A stretch of 64,000 nucleotides of DNA from Mesobacillus subterraneus (GTDB lineage: Bacteria; Bacillota; Bacilli; Bacillales; Cytobacillaceae): NCBI RefSeq assembly GCF_020524355.2, contig NZ_CP129019.1, positions 3,534,001-3,598,000 of the forward strand, in the 5' to 3' direction. Positions within the stretch are counted from its first letter, which is position 1, and every line of letters begins with the position of its first letter. A program made the position numbers and the translations under genes. Of the stretch, positions 1 to 8,424 are shown piece by piece. Below the pieces are notes generated by a model. The model was given only the letters and a program-made list of their open reading frames with translations. It did no database searches and was not told where the DNA came from.

Positions 1-279
1 GACAGCCAGCAGGGTCATGCGTACCAAGCAGGCAGCGAGGAAATTGGTTTGCTGCTGGATGAAGATTCGTACTTTAGCTCCCACAGCTGTGATGATAAAT
101 TTTACATGGTTCCAAATAACGATGCATATCCAACAGACGCATATACAAATAAAGAAGTGTTGCAAATTGTCTCAAGGCACAAGGGCGATTTTGAAAAAAG
201 CGCTCCGCTATTCATGCTGTTTGATGAACGCAGGCTGACTGGCGACTTGCTGAAAAAACTGAGAAGAGTTCAATTTTAA
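1..279 (+). CDS. 3' end of an unrecognised protein (partial)
   Basis: The reading frame is open from the first base to a TAA at 277-279, so this is the C-terminal 92 residues of a gene that starts before the window. It is acidic and aromatic-rich, with the stretch FYMVPNNDAYPTD near the middle and a basic end (LLKKLRRVQF). I do not recognise a family. The stop lies 11 bp before the amidohydrolase start at 291 and that gene's Shine-Dalgarno sits in the gap, so the two are probably co-transcribed. Function is unknown. Confidence 0.6.
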   Translation, partial: DSQQGHAYQAGSEEIGLLLDEDSYFSSHSCDDKFYMVPNNDAYPTDAYTNKEVLQIVSRHKGDFEKSAPLFMLFDERRLTGDLLKKLRRVQF

Positions 280-290
280 AAGGAGAAAAC

Positions 291-1145
291 ATGAAAATCA
301 TCGATGCCCATATACACCTATCAAAAATTAAATCCTTTTATGAAACGGCCGAGAAGCTTTCATTCGTCGACTATTCCACAGCTGGAATCCTAAAGGAGTT
401 CAAGGAGGCTAATGTGGTGCTCGGAATCGGGATGGGCCTGACGGAAACCGATAAAATGGGCTTCCCTGATTATGAAGCCCGGACGCCGATGGGGCTCGAT
501 ATGGAGGCCGAACTCCCGGCCAATATTTTTTGCTGCGCCGGGGTCAACCCATATGATCTGGATGAGGCAGCCCTTGCCCGCCTTGAAAAAGAACTGCAAC
601 ATCCGAAGACGGTCGGAATCAAGATCTATCTTGGCTACTATCCTTTTTATGCCTATGATGAAGTGTATGAACCTGTCTACAAGCTGGCGGCGAAATACCA
701 ACTGCCAGTCGTCTTCCACACTGGAGATACGTATTCAGAGCGTGGCTATTTAAAATATTCCCACCCGATGGCAATTGACGAGGTCGCGGTCAACCATCGT
801 GATGTGAACTTTATGATGGCGCATTTTGGGGACCCATGGACATTGACCGGAGCGGAAATTATCTATAAAAACCCGAATGTGTTTGCCGATTTGTCAGGAC
901 TGATTGTCGGCACAAAGGAAGAGCTGGATAAGCGCAGCAAGGGCCGTTTCCTTGACCACCTGCGCCATGCGCTTGAGTTTGCCGATTCTTACGACAAGCT
1001 GCTGTTCGGCACAGACTGGCCATTAATTCCAGTTGGTCCGTATATCGAATTCATCAAAGACCTGATTCCGCCCGAGCACCATGAGGATGTCTTTTACAAT
1101 ACTGCTCTGAAGGTGTTTCCAAAGATCAAACCGTTTTTGGAGTAA
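291..1145 (+). CDS. Amidohydrolase family protein (TIM-barrel metal hydrolase)
   Basis: A 284-residue protein of the amidohydrolase-2 type. It begins MKIIDAHIHLS, giving the N-terminal HxH metal motif. Further metal or catalytic candidates follow in the expected order: FHTGD near residue 144, AHFGDPW near 179, and FGTDWP near 242, whose Asp would be the last ligand. The start is supported by AAAAGGAG five bases upstream. It likely hydrolyses or decarboxylates a small cyclic or carboxylated substrate in the cytoplasm, but the substrate cannot be read from the sequence. It appears to be the last gene of an operon whose upstream member is cut by the window edge, and a strong terminator follows at 1171. 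Confidence 0.85.
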   Translation: MKIIDAHIHLSKIKSFYETAEKLSFVDYSTAGILKEFKEANVVLGIGMGLTETDKMGFPDYEARTPMGLDMEAELPANIFCCAGVNPYDLDEAALARLEKELQHPKTVGIKIYLGYYPFYAYDEVYEPVYKLAAKYQLPVVFHTGDTYSERGYLKYSHPMAIDEVAVNHRDVNFMMAHFGDPWTLTGAEIIYKNPNVFADLSGLIVGTKEELDKRSKGRFLDHLRHALEFADSYDKLLFGTDWPLIPVGPYIEFIKDLIPPEHHEDVFYNTALKVFPKIKPFLE

Positions 1146-1170
1146 TGCCGAAATGATTAGAAGAACCTGA

Positions 1171-1209
1171 AGAAGTCCCATTATCCTGATGATAATGGGA
1201 CTTCTTTTT
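1171..1209 (+). terminator. Rho-independent terminator after the amidohydrolase
   Basis: A perfect 15-bp stem (1171-1185 with 1191-1205) and 5-nt loop are followed by a T run on the + strand. The convergent antiporter gene ends at 1211, and on the minus strand the T run is weak. Confidence 0.85.
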
Positions 1210-1210
1210 G

Positions 1211-2809
1211 CTATAAAAAGAACACCAAAATCTGTGATGCTACCGCAACTGATATCAGCGCAAATGGATAAGCAGCTGCATATGCAATTGCCGGGTCTTC
1301 GGAATCCATCAACTGGTTGGTGGCTCCGAGTCCTGGTGTACTTGTCATTCCGCCGCACAATGCGCCTAATGAGTGAATGATGCTGAGTCGAAAAATCTTT
1401 CTTGCGATGAAAAAGCCTGCTACTACTGGCAGGATTGTAATAATCGCGCCGCCGATGACAAGATTGAAGCCTTCCTGCTGGATGACCTGAACAATGCCTT
1501 TTCCAGCTGTCGTACCAGCTCCGGCAAGGAATAGGACCAGTCCGATATCGCGGATGACCTGGTTTGATGGCTGGTAATAGCGCGCATGAATTGGACCGAG
1601 TTTACCAAAGTGACCGATGATTAAAGCGATGAACAACGGTCCGCCGGCAACGCCGAATGTAATCGTGCCGAGCTTAGGAAAATGAAAAGGAATCATGCCC
1701 GCGAGCACACCGAGTAGCAGCACTAAGCTCAGAGACAAGATATGGATATTCGTAACTGCCAGTTTCTTTCTGCTAAACAGCTTTTCTACATCATCCAAAC
1801 GGTCTTCACTGCTCACAAGCGTCAGGACATCACCGCGCTCTAGCCGCCATTTCGCATTCTGGTTGAATTCAAAACCGCCGCGTTCAATCCTCGTGACCGT
1901 CACACCGTAGGTACGCCTTAATTCAAGTTCCCTGATCGTCTTCCCAATCAGTTCCAGTGAATCGACGGTGACCTTGCGAAGCTCTACATTATCTTGATTC
2001 TTGAAATTACTCTCGACCTCCCTGCCGATATCCTGGCACAGTCTCTTCAAGTCACTCGGTAATCCGACAGCAACTAGCCTGTCCCCTAACAGGATCACCG
2101 TATCATTCAAGGCAATGATATTCCTATCCCCGCGGATGACCCGGCTGATGACGACCGTATTGTATTTATTGAACTCCAGTTCTTTTAAGGTTCTTTTATT
2201 AATGGCTTGGTTCGTTACTTCGATTGTCATTACTTCAGGCGACTCATCATTACGCACAGGTCCCGATTTCTTTTTCAGATCCTTCGCTAAATCCACTTTG
2301 AGTACGCGAGGCAAGAGCTGCACGAACAGCACAACCGCCAGTACTCCGAATGGATAGGCAATACCGTAGCCGACAGACGCGAGCGGGTCGCCTGTTGCCT
2401 GAAGGGCAGCCGCCAGACCAGGTGTACTTGTTAGCGCACCCGTCATGATCCCGATGCTTAATGCCGGTGACAGGTTAAATAGCTTGGAAACGACAATCGT
2501 CGTAACCGATGCGACCAGGACAATCAGCAAACTGATGATGCCAAAGACAACCCCGCTCGTCTTCATCATTCGGAAGAAGCGCGGTCCGGCAGACAAGCCG
2601 ACGGCCACAATGAATAACCCTAGGCCCAACTGCTGGATGACCGGTGACACCTGATAGCCGAAATGACCGAACACCATTGCCGCCAAAAGCACCCCGGACG
2701 TTCCCAGGCTTAGCCCTCGTATTTTAATTTCTCCCAGCGCGGAGCCAAGAAATAATATGACAAATAGTAAAATTAACGGTTCCTCCAGCAAACCCGGAAT
2801 TCCCTCCAC
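1211..2809 (-). CDS. AspT/YidE-type antiporter with two RCK_C (TrkA_C) domains
   Basis: An integral membrane transporter of the aspartate:alanine antiporter-like family. It has the duplicated architecture: an N-terminal membrane half (about residues 8-165), two cytosolic TrkA_C/RCK_C-like domains (about 185-350, with segments such as DTVILLGDRLVAVG and GDVLTLVSSEDRLDD), and a C-terminal membrane half. Each membrane half carries the signature GxxTSTPGL (MTGALTSTPGLAAA and CGGMTSTPGLGA). The frame extends to a TTG at 2851, but the GTG at 2809 has GGAGGA seven bases upstream and starts just before the first helix, so I prefer it (532 aa). Family members exchange carboxylates or amino acids; the substrate here is unknown. 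Confidence 0.85.
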   Translation of the reverse strand: MEGIPGLLEEPLILLFVILFLGSALGEIKIRGLSLGTSGVLLAAMVFGHFGYQVSPVIQQLGLGLFIVAVGLSAGPRFFRMMKTSGVVFGIISLLIVLVASVTTIVVSKLFNLSPALSIGIMTGALTSTPGLAAALQATGDPLASVGYGIAYPFGVLAVVLFVQLLPRVLKVDLAKDLKKKSGPVRNDESPEVMTIEVTNQAINKRTLKELEFNKYNTVVISRVIRGDRNIIALNDTVILLGDRLVAVGLPSDLKRLCQDIGREVESNFKNQDNVELRKVTVDSLELIGKTIRELELRRTYGVTVTRIERGGFEFNQNAKWRLERGDVLTLVSSEDRLDDVEKLFSRKKLAVTNIHILSLSLVLLLGVLAGMIPFHFPKLGTITFGVAGGPLFIALIIGHFGKLGPIHARYYQPSNQVIRDIGLVLFLAGAGTTAGKGIVQVIQQEGFNLVIGGAIITILPVVAGFFIARKIFRLSIIHSLGALCGGMTSTPGLGATNQLMDSEDPAIAYAAAYPFALISVAVASQILVFFL

Positions 2810-3105
2810 AGATGATTCCTCCAATAATTGCGATTGTGAAAATCTATACAAATTAGGATAGCACGATGTTAGAACTATTCATAACCCGACAGTGACGATT
2901 TTAGTACAAAACAACATCTTGCTGATGAAAACGTTCTCTTTTTGAAGATATGGATACTTTTTATGCGTTTTCCTCAAAGAAGAGATCTGTAAACGGTTAT
3001 TTTAGCGCTCAAACAGTTAAACTCTTCATTATTTTTAGTGAAAATCACAACTTATCAGCAGAAATACCATGGAGTTCAACTTCTTTTTAGTAAAGAAATT
3101 TTTTT

Positions 3106-3214
3106 TATAGCGATTTTCCCATTTTTATAGCGAAATCCTCTATTTTATAGCGATTTTTCTTTTTTTATAGCGGAAATTTCTATTTTATAGCGATTTTTCT
3201 TTTTTTTATAGCGA
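3106..3214. repeat. Six-copy array with 20-bp period, core TATAGCGA
   Basis: The octamer TATAGCGA or TATAGCGG begins at 3106, 3126, 3146, 3166, 3186 and 3207. Spacing is 20, 20, 20, 20 and 21 bp, with T-rich variable sequence between cores. A related inverted core (AATATCGCT) follows near 3223. It lies in the gene-free stretch upstream of the antiporter gene and downstream of the FUSC-type gene. Confidence 0.85.
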
Positions 3215-3242
3215 ATTGGAAAATATCGCTCTTTTTTACCAA

Positions 3243-3275
3243 TAAAAAAAAGAGACCCGTTGCTGAATCTCTTTC
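3243..3275 (-). terminator. Possible terminator (minus strand)
   Basis: On the minus strand AGAGA and TCTCT form a short stem around a 12-nt loop and are followed by eight or more T residues. The stem is weak, and it lies about 290 bp beyond the only minus-strand gene that could use it, the FUSC-type gene ending at 3563. Confidence 0.35.
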
Positions 3276-3369
3276 CGTTTGGCTCTTTTCTAAATCTTTG
3301 TAGCTATTTGCTGGCTTTTCCTCAAAACCTGTCCGAAGTTGCATCGGGTTCGAGTGAAGTATCCAGGAA

Positions 3370-3489
3370 CAAAAAGCGCAAGCGCCTCGTTCAGCCCCGA
3401 CAAGCGCTGGAGGGCCGACCGGTGAAGTCGTTCTTTGACTTCAGCTGAGCGGACCGAAGCGACTCGAGGGGCTAGGCGCTGGAGCTAGA
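3370..3489 (+). repeat. Dispersed palindromic element, core copy
   Basis: One copy of the roughly 120-bp intergenic element found throughout the window. It begins AAAGCGCAAGCGCC and ends GGGGCTAGGCGCTGGAGC. The head (GCGCC..AGCCCC) can pair with the tail (GGGGCTAGGCGC), and an internal arm GTGAAGTC..GACTTCA forms a second hairpin, so the element folds as a long cruciform-like structure. It does not carry a credible gene. Confidence 0.85.
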
Positions 3490-3562
3490 TTAAAAATACT
3501 ACATGTAGTTTCCACACCTGTACAATTTTATAATTTTCTTATCAACAATGAAAAAACACCTA

Positions 3563-4621
3563 TCAGGAGCTTATATCCAATGACTTTTCCAGTAACTTTT
3601 GATGCCGGATTTCGAATTTATGAATTTGGTTCAATTCTTCCAGCAAATCGTGGATCGAGACGAGTTCGTAGTAGATGACCGTTTCTTCGGAAAACCGATG
3701 GGATTTTGCTTCCCGCTCATCTACTTCGCGCCTCAATAAGCTGAGCAGTTCTTTCACGATGGCATTATGTGATTCATCCATTTCAAAGTCCGGATGGTGA
3801 AAAGCGGATTTGATCGATTTCACCATCTCCTCCACCACCTGTGCTTTTTCATCCATCAGGTGCATCGAGGGTAGCGAAACGAGATTTCCAACATGATAAT
3901 GGACTTGTCTCATAATCGTGAGTTTCTTGAATTCATAATGGATGTTCCGCATATCCTTCCGGTTGAATTGGTGCAGCTTCCATTCTTTCTTTTGGTACTT
4001 GCATAGTGTTTCAATCGCTTCCATGTCCTTCAGAATTTTCAAGAACTCGGATCGTGTCTCCCGGTGTAATGGCTGATGCTTCGTGAGTTCTGTTCCCCTG
4101 CCTTCTATTAAATCACCTGTCTCCACAATTAATTGCCGGATTTTAGCCTTGATTGATTTTGAGTAGTCAGGTCGTATCACAAGCAGATTCACCAGGGTAG
4201 ACACTGTCAGCCCGGTCAAGGTCGTTCCAAGACGAATAAAGAAGTTGGATAGATAATGGTCCTGGACAGTTGAAATCATCGCGACGCCTGTCAACACCGC
4301 CACCAGCGCACCGTCCTGCAAATGCAGCCTGTGGCAAGCTATTATTGTCGCGACAGCAACGAGCATATAAGTTAATGGGCTGTCTCCGAACGCAAAGTTG
4401 AAAACGACGGAAAAAGCAGCGCCAATCGCCGATGCAGGGAATCGTACATATGCTTTTTTTATCGAATCTGCCGCGGTAGGTTCAATCGTCACAATCGCTG
4501 TGATCACGGCGAACATCGGGGGCCAGCCTAACAGGTCGCAAATCAATGCTGTAATAAACACAGCAATCCCCGTTTTCAGAACCCTACCTCCGACAAAATT
4601 GAATTTTTTTAGTATAGCCAT
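3563..4621 (-). CDS. FUSC / aromatic acid exporter family protein (YqjA-like)
   Basis: A 352-residue protein with an N-terminal hydrophobic half (about residues 12-150, six likely membrane helices, including AVITAIVTIEPTAADSIKKA) and a long hydrophilic, helical C-terminal half rich in charged residues. This is the layout of the short ArAE_1/DUF939 proteins of Bacilli such as B. subtilis YqjA. The family is proposed to export aromatic carboxylic acids, but most Bacillus members are uncharacterised. The ATG start follows GAGGA with seven-base spacing. The gene stands alone, flanked on both sides by dispersed repeat elements. Confidence 0.8.
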   Translation of the reverse strand: MAILKKFNFVGGRVLKTGIAVFITALICDLLGWPPMFAVITAIVTIEPTAADSIKKAYVRFPASAIGAAFSVVFNFAFGDSPLTYMLVAVATIIACHRLHLQDGALVAVLTGVAMISTVQDHYLSNFFIRLGTTLTGLTVSTLVNLLVIRPDYSKSIKAKIRQLIVETGDLIEGRGTELTKHQPLHRETRSEFLKILKDMEAIETLCKYQKKEWKLHQFNRKDMRNIHYEFKKLTIMRQVHYHVGNLVSLPSMHLMDEKAQVVEEMVKSIKSAFHHPDFEMDESHNAIVKELLSLLRREVDEREAKSHRFSEETVIYYELVSIHDLLEELNQIHKFEIRHQKLLEKSLDISS

Positions 4622-4675
4622 TTTGCATTCCTCATTTTTAAAAAGAAAAGTATAAAATTTTTGATTTAGATTAGT

Positions 4676-4918
4676 GTCCAGCTCCAGCGCCTAGCCCCTC
4701 GAGTCGCTTGTCTAGCTGCGGCTCCTAACTCCTCAAGACGCTTCGGTCCTGCCAATGAAGTCAAAGAACGACTTCACTGTCAGGCCCTCCAGCGCTTGTC
4801 GGAGTTGGACAGTCGCCTTCGCATTTCGTTTTCGGTCCTGCCAATGAAGTCAAAGAACGACTTCACTGGCAGGCCCTCCAGCGCTTGTCGGGGCTGACCA
4901 AGGCGCTTGCGCTTTTCT
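4676..4918 (-). repeat. Two overlapping copies of the dispersed element (inverted orientation)
   Basis: Read on the minus strand, the segment starts AAAAGCGCAAGCGCCTTGG and contains two copies of the GACTTCA..GTGAAGTC hairpin, joined by a partial extended module (TTGGACAGTCGCC), ending GGGGCTAGGCGCTGGAGCT. Orientation is opposite to the copy at 3370. Confidence 0.85.
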
Positions 4919-4957
4919 TAGAACATACACCCATTATACCGTATAGGAACCATATAC

Positions 4958-4987
4958 GAAAAAGAGCCCCTATAAAGAGAGGCTCCT
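4958..4987 (-). terminator. Terminator of the GntR-ABC operon
   Basis: On the minus strand GAGCC..GGGCTC pairs and is followed by a T run, immediately after the stop of the last operon gene at 4991. Confidence 0.75.
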
Positions 4988-4990
4988 GAC

Positions 4991-5680
4991 TTAATTGATC
5001 ACATACCCGTCTCCAGTAACCTCGGTATCAGCAGGGACAGTGACATAAAGGAAATTCAACCCCTGCATCATTCCATATCCGCCGTTGTATTGCTCTCCGT
5101 CTTCGGTGAATTGGTTAAATGGAAATGCGTTCGTGAATTTTACGAGTTTTATATTCACATGTTCAGCCGGAAAGACTTTTAAAGTTGACTCAGTCAGTTC
5201 TATATCTGGTGATTTGAAGCGATCGGTTATATCAATATTATGAACATAGGAGTAAGTGGAGTAATAAGTGACTTCTACTTTCCCCTCAAGAGAATCCACC
5301 TTCTCAATGAAAATCATCACATTCTCACCCATGAACTCAATATCCAGAAGCTTACCCTTAATCGGAAAATCCCAGTTTTCTTTTTTTGTCAGTCCTTCCG
5401 CCTCTTCAATCCTTCCAGATTCGACTATAGAATATATATCGCTATTCAACCTATCGTTTTCTGCTAATTCCTTGTCAGTCAAATACTCAGCTTCTAAAGT
5501 CCCCTCCACAGGCACCATGGTTGATAGAAGTCCTGCCACCAGCAGGATTATCAAGTATCCTGAAAAGACCTTTGAGATGCCGCTGCCGCTCATGAATCTG
5601 GCACCGAAAACTCTGTTTGAAAAACTTCCGATACTAAACATTAAAAGTAAGATGAAAAATAGCAAGTAGACTAGACTCAT
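4991..5680 (-). CDS. Membrane-anchored hypothetical protein, last gene of the GntR-ABC operon
   Basis: A 229-residue protein with two N-terminal hydrophobic segments (about residues 3-20 and 37-56) and an acidic soluble remainder, probably outside the membrane, that looks beta-rich. I recognise no family. Its ATG (preceded by AGGTGAGG) overlaps the stop codon of the upstream permease as ATGA, so the two are translationally coupled. Its position as last gene of a four-gene operon suggests an accessory subunit of the ABC transporter; that is inference from context only. Confidence 0.7.
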   Translation of the reverse strand: MSLVYLLFFILLLMFSIGSFSNRVFGARFMSGSGISKVFSGYLIILLVAGLLSTMVPVEGTLEAEYLTDKELAENDRLNSDIYSIVESGRIEEAEGLTKKENWDFPIKGKLLDIEFMGENVMIFIEKVDSLEGKVEVTYYSTYSYVHNIDITDRFKSPDIELTESTLKVFPAEHVNIKLVKFTNAFPFNQFTEDGEQYNGGYGMMQGLNFLYVTVPADTEVTGDGYVIN

Positions 5681-6432
5681 TTCCTCACCTCCAGGCTATT
5701 CGAAATCCAACAGGCCGCTATTCCGTAGGCAAGCGCGGATGTAAGCAGCACTTTTACTAAAAACAGGAGAAATGACGTTTCTTTCACAAAAATTTGACCA
5801 ATATCAATCACAAGGGTAGACTCGCTCGCCAGGAAGACATTTATGAACATACTGCCGAAAAGGAGCGCAGGGATGATGACCATAAAAGCCTTATTCTTTT
5901 GGACCAGCATCCCAACCAGGTAGCCCAGTGCTGTGAAAAGGAACAAATACAAGATAGTGGCAGCAAGGCCTTCTGCCATTTGCAGCACTGTCATGGGCTG
6001 GCTTTCAATGAATTCCCGGTCCTTCTGGAATATAAATGCCAGCTTCAACGATTGGCTTGCAAGCACAAACGTAACCCCGCCGATGACACTTGCCCATCCA
6101 AGGAACAGGATATTCGATAAGTGGCTGCTCAGCCTGTTGGCCACAAAAGAGTAATCATCATATCGATAAGCCTGGGTGGTGACGACGATGGCTGAGATGA
6201 AGTCCCAGATCATCATGAATGCAAGGATGAAATTGCCTGAATAATAGTTCGCATCATAGCTGAAAGTATCGGATCCTCCGCCACCGCCTCCTTCACCGCC
6301 AAGCGAAAAAAGAATCCCAATTATCTGCAGCATCATCAGCGACGTGAACATTCCCCGGTACGATTTCAATTTAAAACGAAGCTGCTTTTTCACAACATCC
6401 CAAAGGCTAACCTTTGTTAAATACATCATCAA
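5677..6432 (-). CDS. ABC transporter permease (YtrC/D-like position)
   Basis: About 250 residues with six hydrophobic segments. After the first helix comes a short Gly-rich linker (GGEGGGGGGSDTFSYD), probably an extracytoplasmic loop. The organisation matches ABC-2-type permeases encoded after YtrB-like ATPases. The frame opens with TTG-ATG-ATG (6432, 6429, 6426), and AGGAG plus AAAGGCGGG lie upstream, so the exact start is uncertain by one or two codons. The gene overlaps the end of the ATPase gene and the start of the next gene, so it belongs to one tightly packed transcript. Confidence 0.75.
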   Translation of the reverse strand: MMMYLTKVSLWDVVKKQLRFKLKSYRGMFTSLMMLQIIGILFSLGGEGGGGGGSDTFSYDANYYSGNFILAFMMIWDFISAIVVTTQAYRYDDYSFVANRLSSHLSNILFLGWASVIGGVTFVLASQSLKLAFIFQKDREFIESQPMTVLQMAEGLAATILYLFLFTALGYLVGMLVQKNKAFMVIIPALLFGSMFINVFLASESTLVIDIGQIFVKETSFLLFLVKVLLTSALAYGIAACWISNSLEVRK

Positions 6433-7309
6433 TCCCGCCTTTCTCCTGGCTCGTCAAGTACAGACAGAGGTCTTCGTTTGAAATCGTCGAGAACTCCAGG
6501 CTGAGCTTCATAGCTGCAGCAATTTGGTCATCAGAGAGGTCATTGCGAATCACCGCATATGTTCTTCCGAAATCGGTATTGCTTTTATGAAAGATCTCAT
6601 GGCCGCGCAGCCAGTTTTTCATCGCTTCTTCTTTTCCGCTGACAACTACCGCATACTCCCTCAGCTCTTCAATCGGCATATGCAAAAATTGACTACCGTC
6701 CTTCAAGAGCAGTATGTCCTCGAGGATATCCTCGACCTCGTTCAGGTGATGGCTGGAGATGATGATCGTCCGGGGATTAGCGATATAATCCTTCAAAAGC
6801 GCACGGTAAAAATCCTTCCTGACTCCGGCATCCATTCCATTTGTTGGTTCATCGAAAATAGTCAGCGGGCATCGTGCCGCCAGCCCAATAATCGCGTTGA
6901 ATGTATTCTTCATTCCTTTTGACAATCTATCAGGATGCTGCTTCGGATCCAGTCCGAAATAATCAAACAGATTCCGCGCCAATTTCATGTCCCAGTTATG
7001 ATAAAAATCGCCCGCTGTTTCCAATAATTCTTGGAGATTCAGTGCGGCTGGCAAATTCATATCATTATCAATCATGATCATGTTGGCAGACACGCTCAGG
7101 TTATTGAATGGATGCTCTCCAAACACTTTGACTTCACCCGAACTCTCGCGCATGAAACCAGCGGCGATTTTCAGCATCGTCGTCTTCCCTGCCCCATTCC
7201 TGCCAATCAGACCGGTGATCTTATTTTCACCGAGGGAAAACGAAAGGTTATCCAAAGCTTTTTTCTTCCCATATGTTTTTGTTACATATTCGAATTCCAG
7301 CACGCTCAT
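6407..7309 (-). CDS. ABC transporter ATP-binding protein (YtrB-like)
   Basis: A 300-residue ATPase. Walker A is GRNGAGKTT (about residues 36-44), the signature is the variant LSKGMKN rather than LSGGQ, Walker B is LTIFDEPTNGMD, and the switch histidine is in ISSHHLNEVED. The LSKGM signature is typical of ATPases encoded next to YtrA-type GntR repressors. About 80 residues follow the nucleotide-binding domain. The ATG at 7309 overlaps the regulator's stop as ATGA. The transporter would pair with the adjacent permease; substrate unknown. In Bacillus, related systems respond to cell-wall-active compounds, but that cannot be seen here. Confidence 0.88.
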   Translation of the reverse strand: MSVLEFEYVTKTYGKKKALDNLSFSLGENKITGLIGRNGAGKTTMLKIAAGFMRESSGEVKVFGEHPFNNLSVSANMIMIDNDMNLPAALNLQELLETAGDFYHNWDMKLARNLFDYFGLDPKQHPDRLSKGMKNTFNAIIGLAARCPLTIFDEPTNGMDAGVRKDFYRALLKDYIANPRTIIISSHHLNEVEDILEDILLLKDGSQFLHMPIEELREYAVVVSGKEEAMKNWLRGHEIFHKSNTDFGRTYAVIRNDLSDDQIAAAMKLSLEFSTISNEDLCLYLTSQEKGGIDDVFNKG

Positions 7310-7692
7310 CTCGATTCCCCCTTCATATCCCGTTTGGCTTCCTGGATCATTTGAATCAATTCCTCTTCCGTCACCTGGAGGTGCTCCGCCTCCTTCACCA
7401 ACTCAGTCACCAATGACTTCAATGTCTGGTTCCTCCGTTTCCCCGTGATAATCTTCTTCGCGTCCTCCGATACAAACATCCCAAGTCCGCGCTTTTTATA
7501 AACAATGTTTTCATCCGCTAAAATATTCAACCCTTTTGCCGCTGTCGCCGGATTGATGTTCAGCATTTCCGCAAGCTGATATTGTGAAAAAACCTTTTCA
7601 TCCTTTTTGATACTCTCGCTGAGAATCTCCGTCTCCAGCCACTCAGCTATTTGGACGTAAATCGGCTTCATGCTATCTGAATTAAGGATCAA
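7306..7692 (-). CDS. GntR-family repressor, YtrA subfamily
   Basis: A 128-residue protein with an N-terminal winged helix (YQLAEMLNINPATAAKGLNILADENIVYKK spans the recognition region) and only a short C-terminal tail. This is the size and shape of the YtrA subfamily, which lacks a large effector domain. The start is a TTG at 7692 with GGAGG seven bases upstream; the next ATG, at 7671, has no such site. It is the first gene of the operon and probably represses it through the inverted repeat at 7716-7749, which lies directly in its 5' leader. Confidence 0.85.
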   Translation of the reverse strand: MILNSDSMKPIYVQIAEWLETEILSESIKKDEKVFSQYQLAEMLNINPATAAKGLNILADENIVYKKRGLGMFVSEDAKKIITGKRRNQTLKSLVTELVKEAEHLQVTEEELIQMIQEAKRDMKGESR

Positions 7693-7715
7693 TCCCGCAC
7701 CTCCTTTTAACAGGC

Positions 7716-7749
7716 TATATAGTGCATTACTGTTGTAATGTACTATATA
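7716..7749 (-). promoter_or_regulatory. Inverted-repeat operator for the YtrA-type regulator
   Basis: TATATAGTGCATTAC (7716-7730) and GTAATGTACTATATA (7735-7749) are reverse complements at 14 of 15 positions, separated by 4 bp. The site is 24 bp upstream of the regulator's TTG start. Long palindromes just ahead of ytrA-like operons are the known targets of this subfamily; autoregulation is the natural reading. Confidence 0.75.
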
Positions 7750-7970
7750 ACATATTATGCAAGATCACAAGGGATAATTAACCAATTCCAAGAAATTTTT
7801 CAGATGAGGACTTAATTGGGTGAATAAATGAAGCCGGTAGAAATGGGTAATATCCTTCCGCCAACAAAAAGCTGGTTAAATGAATGCTATTAATCCATTT
7901 AGGGTGGTAATTAAGGGAATTAGTTGACGTTCCCCCTCCTACTTGAACGGCCTACGGGTTATTGATGCGA

Positions 7971-8065
7971 TAATTGCACCTTCAAGTGTGATAATTGCAC
8001 GGTTGATCGGCGTAATTGCACGGTCATAGAGATTAATTGCACCGTTTAGTAAGATAATTGCACCT
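7971..8065. repeat. Five-copy array with exact 21-bp period, core TAATTGCAC
   Basis: TAATTGCAC starts at 7971, 7992, 8013, 8034 and 8055. The 12-bp sequences between cores are largely unrelated to one another, so the core and its spacing are conserved and the spacers are not. It lies between the regulator start (7692) and the 3' end of a small membrane protein gene (8141). No gene is visible from 7750 to 8104. Confidence 0.9.
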
Positions 8066-8104
8066 TCATCCTAAATTTGGATAAAATGATGAACTCTCCC
8101 ACAT

Positions 8105-8135
8105 AAAAAAAACCCCTCGCATTTCACGAGAGGGC
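8105..8135 (-). terminator. Terminator of the small membrane protein gene
   Basis: On the minus strand CCCTCTCG..CGAGGGG forms a stem and is followed by a run of eight T residues, six bases past the stop at 8141. Confidence 0.85.
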
Positions 8136-8140
8136 AAATT

Positions 8141-8356
8141 CTATAAAACTTTTTTATCCAAAGGGCTTTCAATCTTCATCAGTTCCAGCTTCATTTTTTC
8201 CGTTTCAAGCAGGTAATTTTCATGTTTCAGTCTCTCAAGCTCGATTTCGTCTTTAATCATGTTGTGTTTGATTTTGGCTACTTTTTGATAATGGGTAGTG
8301 ATGATTGCGACAAGCGGAATCGAGAATACCATTATGATCGTTAGGGTTCCTGTCAT
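8141..8356 (-). CDS. Small membrane protein with coiled-coil tail
   Basis: A 71-residue protein with one N-terminal membrane helix (LTIIMVFSIPLVAIITT) followed by a highly charged helical segment with heptad-like leucines (ELERLKHENYLLETEKMKLE), likely a cytoplasmic coiled coil. The shape recalls PspB-like or YvlB-region small proteins, but I cannot assign a family. It is monocistronic with its own terminator. The upstream neighbour is an ABC-transporter gene remnant. Confidence 0.6.
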   Translation of the reverse strand: MTGTLTIIMVFSIPLVAIITTHYQKVAKIKHNMIKDEIELERLKHENYLLETEKMKLELMKIESPLDKKVL

Positions 8357-8424
8357 GGAACTTCACTCCAAATCTATCATGATTTTACTCTTATCATATC
8401 AAATACAGGAAAATTAAACCAACC

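Noticed and set aside
7971..8065. Replication-origin iterons
   Set aside because: Spacing is iteron-like, but there is no Rep gene, DnaA-box cluster or plasmid context nearby.
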